Notes: generated from the letters alone by a model not told the origin. A stretch of 64,000 nucleotides of DNA from Roseiconus lacunae (GCF_008312935.1 NZ_VSZO01000007.1:353173-417172), one strand, 5' to 3'; counted from the stretch's first letter, positions 10,007 to 19,393 are shown. Numbers and translations are program-made.

Positions 10007-11617
10007 ATGCCTCGCATGAAAACTATTACCCTCCTTGCCTTCGCTACCACGTTAGGATTTGAAGCCACCCTCGGTTCGCTTCTCAATCCCGTCGTGGCGC
10101 AGGATTATTGCTTTCCGCAAACGTATCGCATGCGGCCGACCACGATTTACGAGCCACAAACGGTGACTCGGATGCGTCCCGTGGTTCGTACGGAGATGGT
10201 TGAAGAGGAAGTCACGTCGTACCGTCCCGTCGTTCGCGAACGTACCGAGACACGCGAGGTCACCGTGCCGGTCAACACCGTCGAGACCAGCTTCCGCGAA
10301 GAGCGTTACACCGTATGGAAGCCGGTTACGAAAACTTCGTACCGGGACGAAACTTATCAAGAGACAAAGTACGTCTCCGAAACGGCGGAGCGAGAGGAAC
10401 AGGTTACGACGTTCCGTCCCGTGACTGAGACGTCGTACTACCAACAGCAGTACACCGTGCAGCGACCGGTAACAGAAACGGCATACGTCCAGCAGCAATA
10501 CACCGTTCAGCGTCCCGTCGTGGAAACTCAGATGCAGACCCAGCAATACACGACGCTGCGTCCGCAGACCACGATGGAAAACCAAACGATCGATGCCGGT
10601 GGCTACGTCCCCCAAACAACTGTCACCCCCGGTGGCGTTGGCTACGCAATGCAGTATCAGCGAGCACTTTACGCGACCCCAGGTCCGTTGGGTCTGTTTG
10701 CCCGCGTCCGCGGTGGGAACGTCGTCGCACCGTACTACCAGCCACCAACATCACAGACCCAATACGTCTACCGACCAAACTACATTCAGCAACAAGTCGC
10801 TCGGACGTCGTACATGCCTGTGACCGAACAGGTGCAAGTACCCGTGCAAGTTCAGCGGACACAGACTGAAGTCGTCACTCAAAACGTTCCCGTCCAACGC
10901 ACTCGTTATGAGTCGGAATTGATCACCAAGAAAATTCCAGTTGAAACGACTCGGATGGTGCCAACAACCGTCGTCCGTAAAGTGCCGTACATCGTCCAGC
11001 GTCCGGTCACCGAAACGCACACACGAAAAGTTCCTGTCACCACCCAAGAATGGGTGACAGAAGAACGCGTTCGCAAAGTTCCGGTGCAGGAAACTCGTAC
11101 GAGTTATGTGACCAAGAAAGTCCCTTACACGGTTCGCTACACCGAATACGAAGCGGTGACGCAAACGGTCCGTAAACCCGTGACTCGTGAAGTGATGGAG
11201 CCCTACACCGAAACAATCACGGTGCCTCGTCAAGTCATGCAGCGAGTACCTTTGACGTATTACGATGCCTACAGTCCCGCCATCCTTAGCGGTTACAGCA
11301 CCCTGAAACCGGCCATCGAAACGAACGAAGAGTCGACCGAGTCTCCCTCCGATCAAGATTCTAATGCCATCGAACAACCAGAATCCGAATCGCAGCTCTC
11401 ACTTCGCCCCGCCGAAACGTACAGTGGCGAGCCCGAAACGCGATTGAAGTCCTTCGAATCTGTTTTGCCTGCGCCAAAGCCAAGCGATCAACGCGATTCG
11501 TCCGAGCCTTCTGAATTGAACGGTCCCGACAACTCGGAACCATCCGAAAACGATCCAACCGTGATTAATACCGGATGGAAGATACGCTACACACCACAGT
11601 TTTCGCGTTCGATCTAG
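10007..11617 (+). CDS. Secreted YTV-repeat cell-wall-type protein
   Basis: Seen: the frame opens at ATG 9983, but ATG 10007 (or 10016) gives a normal signal peptide (MPRMKTITLL..., predicted cut after NPVVA), so 10007 is preferred. The mature protein is dominated by degenerate repeats rich in Tyr, Thr, Val, Arg, Gln and Pro, of the type QQYTVQRPVTET and RKVPYTV. There are two blocks of them, separated by a Gly/Tyr/Pro segment (about residues 200-270). The last ~110 residues are a Ser/Glu/Pro-rich, repeat-free tail. Known: proteins with YTV repeats were reported among cell-wall proteins of Rhodopirellula baltica. Inference: a structural protein of the outer envelope, probably extended or cross-linked through its tyrosines. 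No catalytic motif is visible. It stands alone between two terminators. Confidence 0.8.
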   Translation: MPRMKTITLLAFATTLGFEATLGSLLNPVVAQDYCFPQTYRMRPTTIYEPQTVTRMRPVVRTEMVEEEVTSYRPVVRERTETREVTVPVNTVETSFREERYTVWKPVTKTSYRDETYQETKYVSETAEREEQVTTFRPVTETSYYQQQYTVQRPVTETAYVQQQYTVQRPVVETQMQTQQYTTLRPQTTMENQTIDAGGYVPQTTVTPGGVGYAMQYQRALYATPGPLGLFARVRGGNVVAPYYQPPTSQTQYVYRPNYIQQQVARTSYMPVTEQVQVPVQVQRTQTEVVTQNVPVQRTRYESELITKKIPVETTRMVPTTVVRKVPYIVQRPVTETHTRKVPVTTQEWVTEERVRKVPVQETRTSYVTKKVPYTVRYTEYEAVTQTVRKPVTREVMEPYTETITVPRQVMQRVPLTYYDAYSPAILSGYSTLKPAIETNEESTESPSDQDSNAIEQPESESQLSLRPAETYSGEPETRLKSFESVLPAPKPSDQRDSSEPSELNGPDNSEPSENDPTVINTGWKIRYTPQFSRSI

Positions 11618-11640
11618 AACTTCGTCAACCTCCGAGATGT

Positions 11641-11710
11641 ACGGCTAGCCGCATGGCGTTCTCCACGGTTTCGGTGCAATAACCGGGGCAGCCCACCGTC
11701 GGCTGATGCC
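11641..11710 (-). repeat. Dispersed palindromic intergenic repeat, copy 1
   Basis: On the minus strand this reads GCCCCGGTTATTGCACCG, then AAACCGTGGAGAACGCCATG and CGGCTAGCC. It is a close relative of the units at 21914-21981, 24124-24174 and 33186-33288 and of the half unit at 19141-19170. The unit holds two complementary halves of the form CCGNNNGGCGTTAGCCCCGG and CCGNGGCTAACGCC, as in REP/BIME-type repeats. No coding potential. Confidence 0.65.
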
Positions 11711-11742
11711 CCGAATCCGAACGTTGGGTCTAGACGGAGCCC

Positions 11743-11916
11743 TAAGCAGGCAAACACGAGTCTTTGGGTTTAAACATCTGGATAACACCTTCCCGCTTGC
11801 GGGAGGGTCGGACGAGCAAACGGCCGGGGAGGGTGCCCTCTCCGGGCCTGAAGGCCCGACTCTCCCAGTGGGAGAGTGAAATGACTTAAGCCGAATCTTT
11901 CGTGTTCAACTGCTTA
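11743..11916 (+). repeat. MITE-like dispersed repeat, copy 1 (complete)
   Basis: About 170 bp with imperfect terminal inverted repeats (left TAAGCAGGCAAACACGAG, right CGTGTTCAACTGCTTA). Inside are three nested palindromes: TCCCGCTTGCGGGA, GGGCCTGAAGGCCC and CTCTCCCAGTGGGAGAG. The first ~93 bp are identical to the copy cut by the window end (63908-64000); a diverged copy lies at 23962-24124. It encodes nothing. Known: such short elements with inverted ends are usually moved by a transposase encoded elsewhere. A clear target duplication is not visible because the flanks are themselves TTAA-like. Confidence 0.75.
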
Positions 11917-11977
11917 ATTCTCCAAACGCAACAATATCCGTAGCGAAAACCAGTGATGGCTTTCCGCAACGTGGCTC

Positions 11978-12001
11978 AGGGACCTTCGGGTCCCTTTTTT
12001 T
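11978..12001 (+). terminator. Rho-independent terminator with TTCG loop
   Basis: AGGGACC (11978-11984), loop TTCG, GGTCCCT (11989-11995), then a T run to 12001. The perfect 7-bp stem with a stable tetraloop points to plus-strand termination. It lies 360 bases after the nearest plus-strand gene, beyond the MITE-like repeat, so it may end a long 3' region or a small transcript between 11914 and 11978. Confidence 0.85.
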
Positions 12002-12108
12002 GTACTTAGGCGCCGTTCATCGTATTGATCATCGTGATCTGATAAACTGCGATAACTCGTTTTCCCACCTTTGGTCTCTTCCCGACAAAAGCTTCCCGCG
12101 ACACCTCG

Positions 12109-13593
12109 ATGACCATGACAGTTCTTCCCCGGCACAGCAGCCTAGTGCCCGTGTTTGTAAAGTCCCTGACTGCGATCCTACTAGTCTTTCTCACGGCCGT
12201 GGCCGCGCGTCCGATCCACGCTCAAGAGCGTCCCAATATCGTCTTCATTTTTGCCGATGACCAGTGTTTTGACACCATCGCGGCACTCGGTAACCAAGAA
12301 ATCGAAACCCCCAATCTCGATCGACTTGCCAAACGCGGTACCGTCTTTTCACATGCTTACAACATGGGGTCCTGGAGTGGCGCCGTCTGCGTTGCCAGCC
12401 GGATGATGTTGAATTCCGGGCGATTTCTCTGGGAAGCAGAGGCTTGCTACCAAGATGCCGAGCAAGAACGCCAAGCCGGGCGATGGTGGGGCGAACATAT
12501 GAAGAAGGCTGGCTATCGGACGTACATGACTGGCAAATGGCACTGTCGAGCAAACGCGGAAAAGTCATTCGATGTGGTCAGGGATGTTCGGGGCGGAATG
12601 CCAAAGCAAACCCCCAAGGGCTACAACCGCCCGTTGATCGATGAGTCGACCGGAGAAACAGTTGATCCTTGGTCGCCCAGCGATCCGCAGTTCGGTGGAT
12701 TCTGGCAAGGCGGCACGCACTGGAGTGAAGTCGTGGCCAATCACTCCGAGGCGTTTATGAACGAAGCAAGCCAGATCGATCAACCGTTCTTCATGTACCT
12801 TGCATTCAACGCCCCTCACGATCCGCGACAATCGCCCGCTGAATACGTCGCGAAGTACCCCATCGAAAACGTAAAACTGCCGGAGAATTTTCAACCGCTA
12901 TATCCTTATGCCGAAGAGATGGCTGCCGGACGAAAATTGCGAGACGAAAAACTTGCCCCGTTTCCACGCACGCCACTGTCCGTGAAAACACATCGCCAAG
13001 AATACTACGCGATCATTACGCATATGGACGCAATGATCGGCCGCATCCTGGATTCTCTCGAGCAGACGGGAAAACAAGACAATACCTGGATCTTCTTCTC
13101 TGCCGACCACGGATTGGCGTGCGGTCAGCACGGGTTGATGGGCAAGCAGAACCTGTACGATCACAGCGTTCGTGTTCCATTGATCGTGATCGGCCCTGAC
13201 GTTGCCGCCGGCGAGCAAATTTCCGAACCGGTGTACTTGCAAGACATCATGCCGACATCACTGGAACTCGCGAACATCAATAAGCCGTCACACGTTCAAT
13301 TCAATAGTCTTCTACCGCTTCTTGACGGTGGTGAAAGTCCCTACGAATCGATCTATGGGGCGTACCTTGATCGTCAGCGCAGCATTCGTACCGGTCAGCA
13401 CAAACTAATTGTCTATCCGACCGCAAAAGTCATCCGATTGTATGACATTCAGTCGGATCCTTTGGAAATGCGAGACCTTGCCAAACAATCCGAACATGCC
13501 GCGACAGTGCGAGAATTGTTTACGAAGCTCGTCGCCCTGCAAACTGAGTTGCATGACAGTTTGGATTTAGGAGATTTTGATCAGTACCAATAG
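12109..13593 (+). CDS. Secreted type I sulfatase with CVASR formylglycine site
   Basis: Seen: 494 residues. A signal peptide (hydrophobic core about 18-33, cut after PIHA) precedes the sulfatase N-terminus RPNIVFIFADDQ with its metal-binding Asp pair. The formylglycine signature is CVASR with Cys at residue 94, a C-X-A-X-R variant of the usual C-X-P-S-R. Further conserved parts are TGKWHC, FFMYLAFNAPHDP and the metal-site segment FFSADHGLACGQHG. Known: sulfatases of this family hydrolyse sulfate esters of polysaccharides or small molecules after the Cys is oxidised to formylglycine. Marine planctomycetes carry dozens, used on algal sulfated glycans. Inference: periplasmic or exported; substrate unknown. 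Length is normal and no frame damage is seen. The upstream gene is unrelated. Confidence 0.92.
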   Translation: MTMTVLPRHSSLVPVFVKSLTAILLVFLTAVAARPIHAQERPNIVFIFADDQCFDTIAALGNQEIETPNLDRLAKRGTVFSHAYNMGSWSGAVCVASRMMLNSGRFLWEAEACYQDAEQERQAGRWWGEHMKKAGYRTYMTGKWHCRANAEKSFDVVRDVRGGMPKQTPKGYNRPLIDESTGETVDPWSPSDPQFGGFWQGGTHWSEVVANHSEAFMNEASQIDQPFFMYLAFNAPHDPRQSPAEYVAKYPIENVKLPENFQPLYPYAEEMAAGRKLRDEKLAPFPRTPLSVKTHRQEYYAIITHMDAMIGRILDSLEQTGKQDNTWIFFSADHGLACGQHGLMGKQNLYDHSVRVPLIVIGPDVAAGEQISEPVYLQDIMPTSLELANINKPSHVQFNSLLPLLDGGESPYESIYGAYLDRQRSIRTGQHKLIVYPTAKVIRLYDIQSDPLEMRDLAKQSEHAATVRELFTKLVALQTELHDSLDLGDFDQYQ

Positions 13594-13695
13594 TGCGATC
13601 ACCAACGCAAACCAGCTCAAACGCGGTTCGATCTAGTTCCGGAAAACGTTGATGATTGATTTTACATACCAACCTATCGCTCAAGACCAAACGTC

Positions 13696-14148
13696 ATGCC
13701 GTTAAACGCAAACGATCTTGACCCGAATAGCCACGAGTGGATGCTCGGTCAAATCAAACTTGAAGACGGAAACTTGTTCGTTCGACTTAATCGATCGGCC
13801 GAACAACTGGCAGGAACGCCGGAACTTGGAATCAAGCTTGGATTTGCAATCCCTTTTAATCGACCACCACAAGGGGGAGTTCCTAACGCCGACGAAAACC
13901 AAGCGATCGCTCCGCTTGAAGACGAAATTATCGAAACGGTTCTCGAACAAGCGACCGGAATTCACGTGTTGACGTTGACCGCACCGAACGTAAAGGAGCT
14001 GGTTTTTTATATTGCCGAAGTTGCCGATATCCAGTCGATGCACGAACGGCTGCGCGCCAGCTCAAAGACGCACGACGTCCAATGCATGGCCGTGCGCGAT
14101 GCGAACTGGGAATCCTTCCGAGAATTTTTGCCACCCACAGATGGCTAA
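13696..14148 (+). CDS. DUF695-like hypothetical protein
   Basis: Seen: 150 residues, ATG start, soluble, no signal peptide or membrane segment. The pattern of an N-terminal Trp plus short beta strands, then ENQAIAPLEDEIIETVLEQ, then a strand pair ending in ELVFYIAEV resembles the DUF695 family, whose members carry the segment 'first split the EDEI helix, then report back from a fluor-like FY strand'. That resemblance is from memory of the family pattern and is moderate. Context: it follows the sulfatase by about 100 bp on the same strand without obvious coupling. Function unknown in any case; only the protein's existence is well supported, by clean length and composition. Confidence 0.65.
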   Translation: MPLNANDLDPNSHEWMLGQIKLEDGNLFVRLNRSAEQLAGTPELGIKLGFAIPFNRPPQGGVPNADENQAIAPLEDEIIETVLEQATGIHVLTLTAPNVKELVFYIAEVADIQSMHERLRASSKTHDVQCMAVRDANWESFREFLPPTDG

Positions 14149-14620
14149 AGTCTGTCTAGTTCTCCGATTGGAGCACGTGACCAATCGCTTGGAATCACCC
14201 CATCAGTCGACGGTCATTTGCGCCGGTGATGACACCTTAATCCGCGGCTCACGACCAACCAGCGAATCCTCATTCCAAGCCGCGAAACGTACTTTGCCGG
14301 GTCCCTGAAAAGGTTTCCTTCCGCGAGTTTGCCGATTGAGATAGAATGAGGTTAGACACGATTGTCTTTCTGGGAAAAGCAACGACTGCGCCCGGAAGCA
14401 AATTTGGCCCGATGAGCGCTCCGGGCTTTATTTCCTGATCACCGGCTGCTGCCCTTGCGGGTGTGGTCGCGTCAAGAAATGATTTGCCGTCGTGCCCCCC
14501 CACAGCGATGCTGCCCACTCATTGGAGTGGCACCTGCTATGGCTTGACTGCCTTAGTGGGTGGTGAAACTTCACCAGCACTGCTCCCACCTCAAACGATT
14601 CTGAAGGAGATACGGCGACC
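14149..14620 (+). other. Intergenic region, 472 bp, upstream of the PSD1 gene
   Basis: No convincing gene. A weak promoter candidate is TAGAAT near 14342 with TTCCGC 17 bases before it. A GC-rich inverted pair, GCCCGGA near 14390 and TCCGGGC near 14420, is followed by TTTATTT and could be a weak hairpin or an attenuator-like structure. The long leader leaves room for a 5' regulatory RNA, but no known riboswitch core was recognised. Confidence 0.4.
14604..14610 (+). promoter_or_regulatory. Ribosome binding site deciding the GTG start at 14621
   Basis: AAGGAGA lies 10 bases before GTG 14621. The later ATG 14654, which would otherwise look attractive, has no such site, so the GTG start is preferred. 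Confidence 0.7.
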
Positions 14621-17533
14621 GTGTTTTCTCCACCGGAACCTCTAAGCTTCACTATGCACACCGACCGCGTCCCCATTCGACGACGAACCTATCACTCGGC
14701 ATTTTTGGCGGTAGGCATTTTTTCGCTGCTGCTATCCGTCGAGACATTGGCAACGGAAGCAAACGCTGCCGAAGACCGAAAAGAAGCTTTCTTCGAATCA
14801 AAAATTCGCCCACTTCTTGTCGAACATTGTGTCGATTGTCATGGGCCCGACGATCAGTCAGGCGAGTTGCGTCTTGACCGTAAGGTTCACTTTCAACGCG
14901 GCGGAGGCTCGGGGGCGTTGATCAACTCCGGCAATGCCGATGCCAGTCGACTGGTCAAAGCGATTGGTTACCAAGACAACAGTCTGCAAATGCCGCCAGA
15001 CTATAAACTCGCCGAAGATGAAATCGAGTTGTTTCGGAAATGGGTCCGTGAAGGAGCCCATTGGCCGGACGAAGAGGCAAGCGATGCGGACGAAACCGAG
15101 ACGATGTCGTTCGCCGACCAGATCATCGCCCAACGCGAATCGCATTGGGCGTTTCAACCGATCTCAATGCCTCAGCTACCGGAATTCGAGGGAGCGGAAG
15201 GATTAACACCGATCGATCGTTTTGTGCGAGACCGTCTCCGCAATGCTGACCTATCGCCAAACCCTAAGGCGGACCGCGAAACCTTAATTCGCCGTGCTTA
15301 TTTTACATTGATCGGATTACCACCGACCTACGAAGAAATCCAAGCATTTGTAAATGATGACGCCGCCGATGCGTTCGAAAAGCTTGTTGATCGACTGTTG
15401 GATAATCCGCATTACGGTGAGCGGTGGGCTCGGCATTGGCTTGACATCGCTCGCTATGGTGACACGAAAGGCTACCTTGCCGGTAATCAGGAGACGCGTT
15501 ATCCGTTCGCGTTTACGTTCCGTGACTACGTCATTGACGCCTTTAATAGCGACAAACCGTACGACCAATTCATCATTGAGCAAATCGCAGCGGATCGATT
15601 GAATCTCGAGGGCGATGATCGTCAATCACTCGCGGCGATGGGCTTTCTGACCGTTGGAAGGCGTTTTATGAACCGGCGTCATGACATCATCGATGACCAA
15701 ATCGACGTGGTCACAAGAGGCTTCCTCGGACTCAGTGTGTCTTGCGCCCGATGTCATGACCACAAATACGATCCGATTCCAACGGCCGACTACTATTCGC
15801 TCTACGGTGTCTTCAATAGTTCCGAAGAGCCAGGAGAACTGCCTCTTCTCGGAGAGCCAAAGTCGACGCCCCAGTACGAGGAGTTTTTGAAAGCCCAAGC
15901 GGAAAAACAAAAGGAAGTCGATGTCTGGGTCGAGGAACGACGTGTCGCGACCGAGGATGAGCTACGCAGTCGTATCGCTGACTACTTGGTGTACTTTGCC
16001 GAAGAAGCTACCCAGGGAAAAAACGCAAAGCAAAAGTACCAAGGCAAACGTGGTCCACTACGACGCGCGGCTGTTCGTCGATGGCAAAAGTTTCTGACAA
16101 CCCCCAACGAATCCTCGGGACCGGTTTGGGATCTGCTTCGCGCGATGGCCGCGATTCCTGCTGACCAATTTGCAGAGCAATTGCAATCACTTTCTCAAGT
16201 CGACGCAGATGCGAAACAATCGCCTGCGCTGAAGCGTTTGCTCGGTCAGCTAAGTTCCTCTCAACCCCAAACATTGGTCGAAGCGGCCCAATCGATCGGT
16301 GATCAGTTTGAAGCTGTCTACCAGCAGTGGAAAGACGCGAAGAAGGCCGACGAAAATCTTCAGCAACTTGAGGAACCGGGAGACGAAGCGCTTCGCCAAA
16401 TCCTCTGGTCGGCGACCACGCCGACCACACTGAATCGCGATCAAATGATCAGTCATTTGGATCAAAGTGAACGCAACCGATACAACCAATTAAAAAACCA
16501 GGTTAACGGAGTCGAAGTCACTCATCCCGGCGCTCCGTCGCGTGGCATGGTGATGGTCGATAAAGCGAAGGCAATCGAACCGGTGATCTTTCGACGTGGA
16601 GTACCTGGAAATCGCGGTGACCGTGTGCCTCGGAGATTTCTTCAAGTACTAGAAGATGTCGATGGGGGGAAGCCATTCAACGACGGCAGCGGACGTCTGG
16701 AACTGGCGCACGCGATCGCCAATCCCGATAATCCCTTGACCGCTAGGGTCATCGTCAACCGACTCTGGCAACACCACTTTGGCGACGGTCTCGTTCGAAC
16801 TTCGAGTGACTTTGGGACCCGAGGTGATCCGCCGACACACCCTCAACTCCTCGACTATTTAGCCGCGGACTTTATGAATGGCGGATGGTCGATAAAGCAG
16901 ATGCAGCGACGCATCATGCTGACGGAAACGTGGCAACAATCGAGTGACCTACGTGAGCACGCGGCAACGGTCGATCCTGAGAATCGACTCCTTTGGCACA
17001 TGCCGCGTAAGCGACTAGAATTCGAAGCGCTTCGAGATCGACTGTTAGTTGCCGCGGGCCGCTTAGATGATCGCATTGGCGGACGCTCGGTAATGATCCA
17101 CGAAGACGCAACCCGACGTGGCCTCTATGCCTACATCGACCGCGAAGATCTCCCCGGATTACTCGCCAACTTTGACGTGCCAAGCCCGGACGCAAGTCGG
17201 GCCCAACGAACGAAGACCACGGTCCCACAACAATCGTTGTACTTGATGAATTCTCAGTTCGTGATCGGTCAAGCCAAGGCTCTGGCGAAACGCTCTGCCG
17301 AGTCAATTTTAGAGAATAGCGGCGATGAAACCACCGAACGAATTCGACGAATGTACCGTCACGCACTTGCTCGTGATCCGAACGACAACGAACTGAAACG
17401 TGCGGCGGACTTTGTCACATCAACTCCCACCGTCGCTGACGATCATCAAGAACCGGCGTCAACGCCCCTCAATACCTGGGAACAGCTTGCACAGGTTTTG
17501 TTGCTATCCAATGAATTCGCATTCGTCGATTAG
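14621..17533 (+). CDS. Planctomycete cytochrome / PSD1 domain protein (PSCyt1-PSCyt2-PSD1)
   Basis: Seen: 970 residues. A signal segment (about 26-50) precedes a haem-binding CVDCH at 70-74 in a PSCyt1-type domain (HCVDCHGPD). A DUF1549/PSCyt2-like domain follows (about 190-395), with RPFAxxxRxW-type features, YGERWARHWLDIARYGDT and a second CxxCH in SCARCHDHKYDPIP. A charged linker then leads to a DUF1553/PSD1-like domain (about 690-945) with NPDNPLTARVIVNRLWQHHFG. Known: these proteins are abundant in Planctomycetes and usually sit beside a DUF1501 gene; a redox or carbohydrate-related role has been proposed but not shown. Context: the DUF1501 partner begins 82 bp downstream, so the two form an operon. 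Start chosen by the strong Shine-Dalgarno. Confidence 0.92.
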   Translation: MFSPPEPLSFTMHTDRVPIRRRTYHSAFLAVGIFSLLLSVETLATEANAAEDRKEAFFESKIRPLLVEHCVDCHGPDDQSGELRLDRKVHFQRGGGSGALINSGNADASRLVKAIGYQDNSLQMPPDYKLAEDEIELFRKWVREGAHWPDEEASDADETETMSFADQIIAQRESHWAFQPISMPQLPEFEGAEGLTPIDRFVRDRLRNADLSPNPKADRETLIRRAYFTLIGLPPTYEEIQAFVNDDAADAFEKLVDRLLDNPHYGERWARHWLDIARYGDTKGYLAGNQETRYPFAFTFRDYVIDAFNSDKPYDQFIIEQIAADRLNLEGDDRQSLAAMGFLTVGRRFMNRRHDIIDDQIDVVTRGFLGLSVSCARCHDHKYDPIPTADYYSLYGVFNSSEEPGELPLLGEPKSTPQYEEFLKAQAEKQKEVDVWVEERRVATEDELRSRIADYLVYFAEEATQGKNAKQKYQGKRGPLRRAAVRRWQKFLTTPNESSGPVWDLLRAMAAIPADQFAEQLQSLSQVDADAKQSPALKRLLGQLSSSQPQTLVEAAQSIGDQFEAVYQQWKDAKKADENLQQLEEPGDEALRQILWSATTPTTLNRDQMISHLDQSERNRYNQLKNQVNGVEVTHPGAPSRGMVMVDKAKAIEPVIFRRGVPGNRGDRVPRRFLQVLEDVDGGKPFNDGSGRLELAHAIANPDNPLTARVIVNRLWQHHFGDGLVRTSSDFGTRGDPPTHPQLLDYLAADFMNGGWSIKQMQRRIMLTETWQQSSDLREHAATVDPENRLLWHMPRKRLEFEALRDRLLVAAGRLDDRIGGRSVMIHEDATRRGLYAYIDREDLPGLLANFDVPSPDASRAQRTKTTVPQQSLYLMNSQFVIGQAKALAKRSAESILENSGDETTERIRRMYRHALARDPNDNELKRAADFVTSTPTVADDHQEPASTPLNTWEQLAQVLLLSNEFAFVD

Positions 17534-17615
17534 AACATTTGATCGACCGACCGCGGGCGCCAGCTCTCGGTCCACTCACCGAACGATATTGACTATCACA
17601 AATTTGATCTGAACC

Positions 17616-19064
17616 ATGCTGAATCAACTCGCACATCTCAATTCGCCGCCGGCGACTCGTCGCGAATTTCTAAAACGCAGTGGAATCGGCCTCGGATCAC
17701 TCGGCCTCGCTGGCGTCATGTCGGATGACACGTCGAGCAATCTATATGCGTCGAGCGGCCTGAACCCGATGGCCCCGAAACAACCACAGTTTCCGGGCAA
17801 AGCGAAGGCGGTCATCCACCTTTTTCTCAACGGCGGACCGTCGCAAGTCGACACCTTTGACCCCAAACCCGCCCTGGAAAAGTTCCACGGCAAGTCGATC
17901 CCGCTTAACCTAAGGACAGAACGCGAAACAGGCGCGGCATACCGATCACCGTTTCAATTCAAACGTTACGGTGAGAGTGGCATCGAAGTCAGCGAGCTAT
18001 TCTCGCATGTGGGCGAAAGCATTGATGACGTCTGTGTGATTCGTTCGATGCACGCGGACGTTCCTAACCATGAACCTTCGCTGATGTTAATGAATTGTGG
18101 CCATGCTCAATTCGTACGACCTTCGGTCGGATCCTGGGTCACCTATGGACTAGGCAGCGAGAACCAGAACCTGCCGGGCTTTATCGCGATGTGCCCCAAT
18201 GGTTATCCGATCAAAGGCGCCGAAAATTGGCAAGCCGGTTTCTTACCAGGGGCATACCAAGGGACCTACATCAACAGTAAGCACAAAGACATTGAACGTT
18301 TGATTTCTAACATTCGCAATGCGGCTGGGCTCGATCGAAACCAACAACGGCGTCAGTTGGATTTGCTGCAGCAGATGAATGAACAGCATCAAGAACAGCG
18401 GCAGCATGACGCGGAACTTGAGTCGCGAGTCCAGAGCTTTGAACTTGCCTACCGAATGCAAATGGAAGCGACCGACGCATTCGACATCAGCAAAGAACCC
18501 AAACATGTGCGAGAAATGTATGGTGATTCTGTACAAGCCCGGCAAATTCTCATCGCTCGCAGACTCGTCGAAAGAGGAGTGCGTTATATCCAGCTTTGGC
18601 ACGGCGCGGGGCAACCTTGGGATAGCCATGACAAGATCGAGGAAAATCACCGGCGTCTGGCCGGCGAATGCTCACAGGCGATCGGCGCGTTACTGAAAGA
18701 TTTAAAGCAGCGTTCGATGCTCGACGAAACCCTTGTGATCTGGGGAGGCGAATTCGGTCGCACACCAACGGTTGAATTACCGAAACCCGGTGCGAATGCC
18801 GGGACGAACAGCGGTCGAGATCATAACCACTACGGATTTACAATGTGGTTGGCCGGAGGTGGAGTCAAAGGAGGCCATGTTCACGGTGCGACCGACGAAT
18901 TCGGTTTTCAGGCCATCGAAAATCGCGTTCACGTGCACGATCTGCAAGCGACAGTTTTGCACTTGCTGGGATTCGATCACGAACGTTTAACGTATCGTTA
19001 CGCCGGACGCGATTTTCGCCTGACCGATGTCCATGGAAACGTAGTCCATGACATCGTCGCATGA
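17616..19064 (+). CDS. DUF1501 (sulfatase-fold) protein with Tat signal
   Basis: Seen: 482 residues with a twin-arginine motif TRREFLK at 14-20, followed by a Gly/Leu-rich hydrophobic stretch. Conserved family segments include HLFLNGGPSQVDTFDPKP, VIRSMHADVPNHEPS, WDSHDKIEENH and VIWGGEFGRTP, and a C-terminal HHHG-less RDHNHYGFTMWLAGGG. Known: DUF1501 proteins share the alkaline-phosphatase/sulfatase fold and are exported folded through the Tat system; their activity is not established. Context: it lies directly downstream of the PSD1 cytochrome gene, the standard planctomycete pairing, implying a joint role in the periplasm. The second residue run and length fit the family, and no damage is seen. 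The identity is firm, the substrate unknown. Confidence 0.93.
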   Translation: MLNQLAHLNSPPATRREFLKRSGIGLGSLGLAGVMSDDTSSNLYASSGLNPMAPKQPQFPGKAKAVIHLFLNGGPSQVDTFDPKPALEKFHGKSIPLNLRTERETGAAYRSPFQFKRYGESGIEVSELFSHVGESIDDVCVIRSMHADVPNHEPSLMLMNCGHAQFVRPSVGSWVTYGLGSENQNLPGFIAMCPNGYPIKGAENWQAGFLPGAYQGTYINSKHKDIERLISNIRNAAGLDRNQQRRQLDLLQQMNEQHQEQRQHDAELESRVQSFELAYRMQMEATDAFDISKEPKHVREMYGDSVQARQILIARRLVERGVRYIQLWHGAGQPWDSHDKIEENHRRLAGECSQAIGALLKDLKQRSMLDETLVIWGGEFGRTPTVELPKPGANAGTNSGRDHNHYGFTMWLAGGGVKGGHVHGATDEFGFQAIENRVHVHDLQATVLHLLGFDHERLTYRYAGRDFRLTDVHGNVVHDIVA

Positions 19065-19393
19065 TGCACGTCCTTTGCTTCGTTTGAAAACATAACAACA
19101 AGGCTTGATTCAACGGACGCTAGCATCCGTTTTTGCAGCGAAACTGTGGTTAACGCCGATCGGCTAATCCAAGTTTCAACAAGTTGATGGAACCTCAAGT
19201 CATCTCTTTAAAGGACCTAGGATCGCTACAACCGGATGTTTGCTCGATTAATCTTCACAATCCTCGATCAATAAAGTTTCGATTAGAAAAAAACGCAGGA
19301 TCGACCTCCTAGGTTTTGGTCGAGAGATCTCGCGAAGTGAGATCACCGCTTCTGATCCATCCGTGCATATCGTTGGCCGTCAACGTCCCGGTC
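19065..19393 (+). other. Intergenic region, 329 bp, with a half repeat
   Basis: No gene seen. It contains one half unit of the dispersed palindromic repeat at 19141-19170 (ACTGTGGTTAACGCCGATCG followed by GCTAAT). A TTG 19316 opens the reading frame of the PIN-like gene, but ATG 19394 is preferred. Confidence 0.5.
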
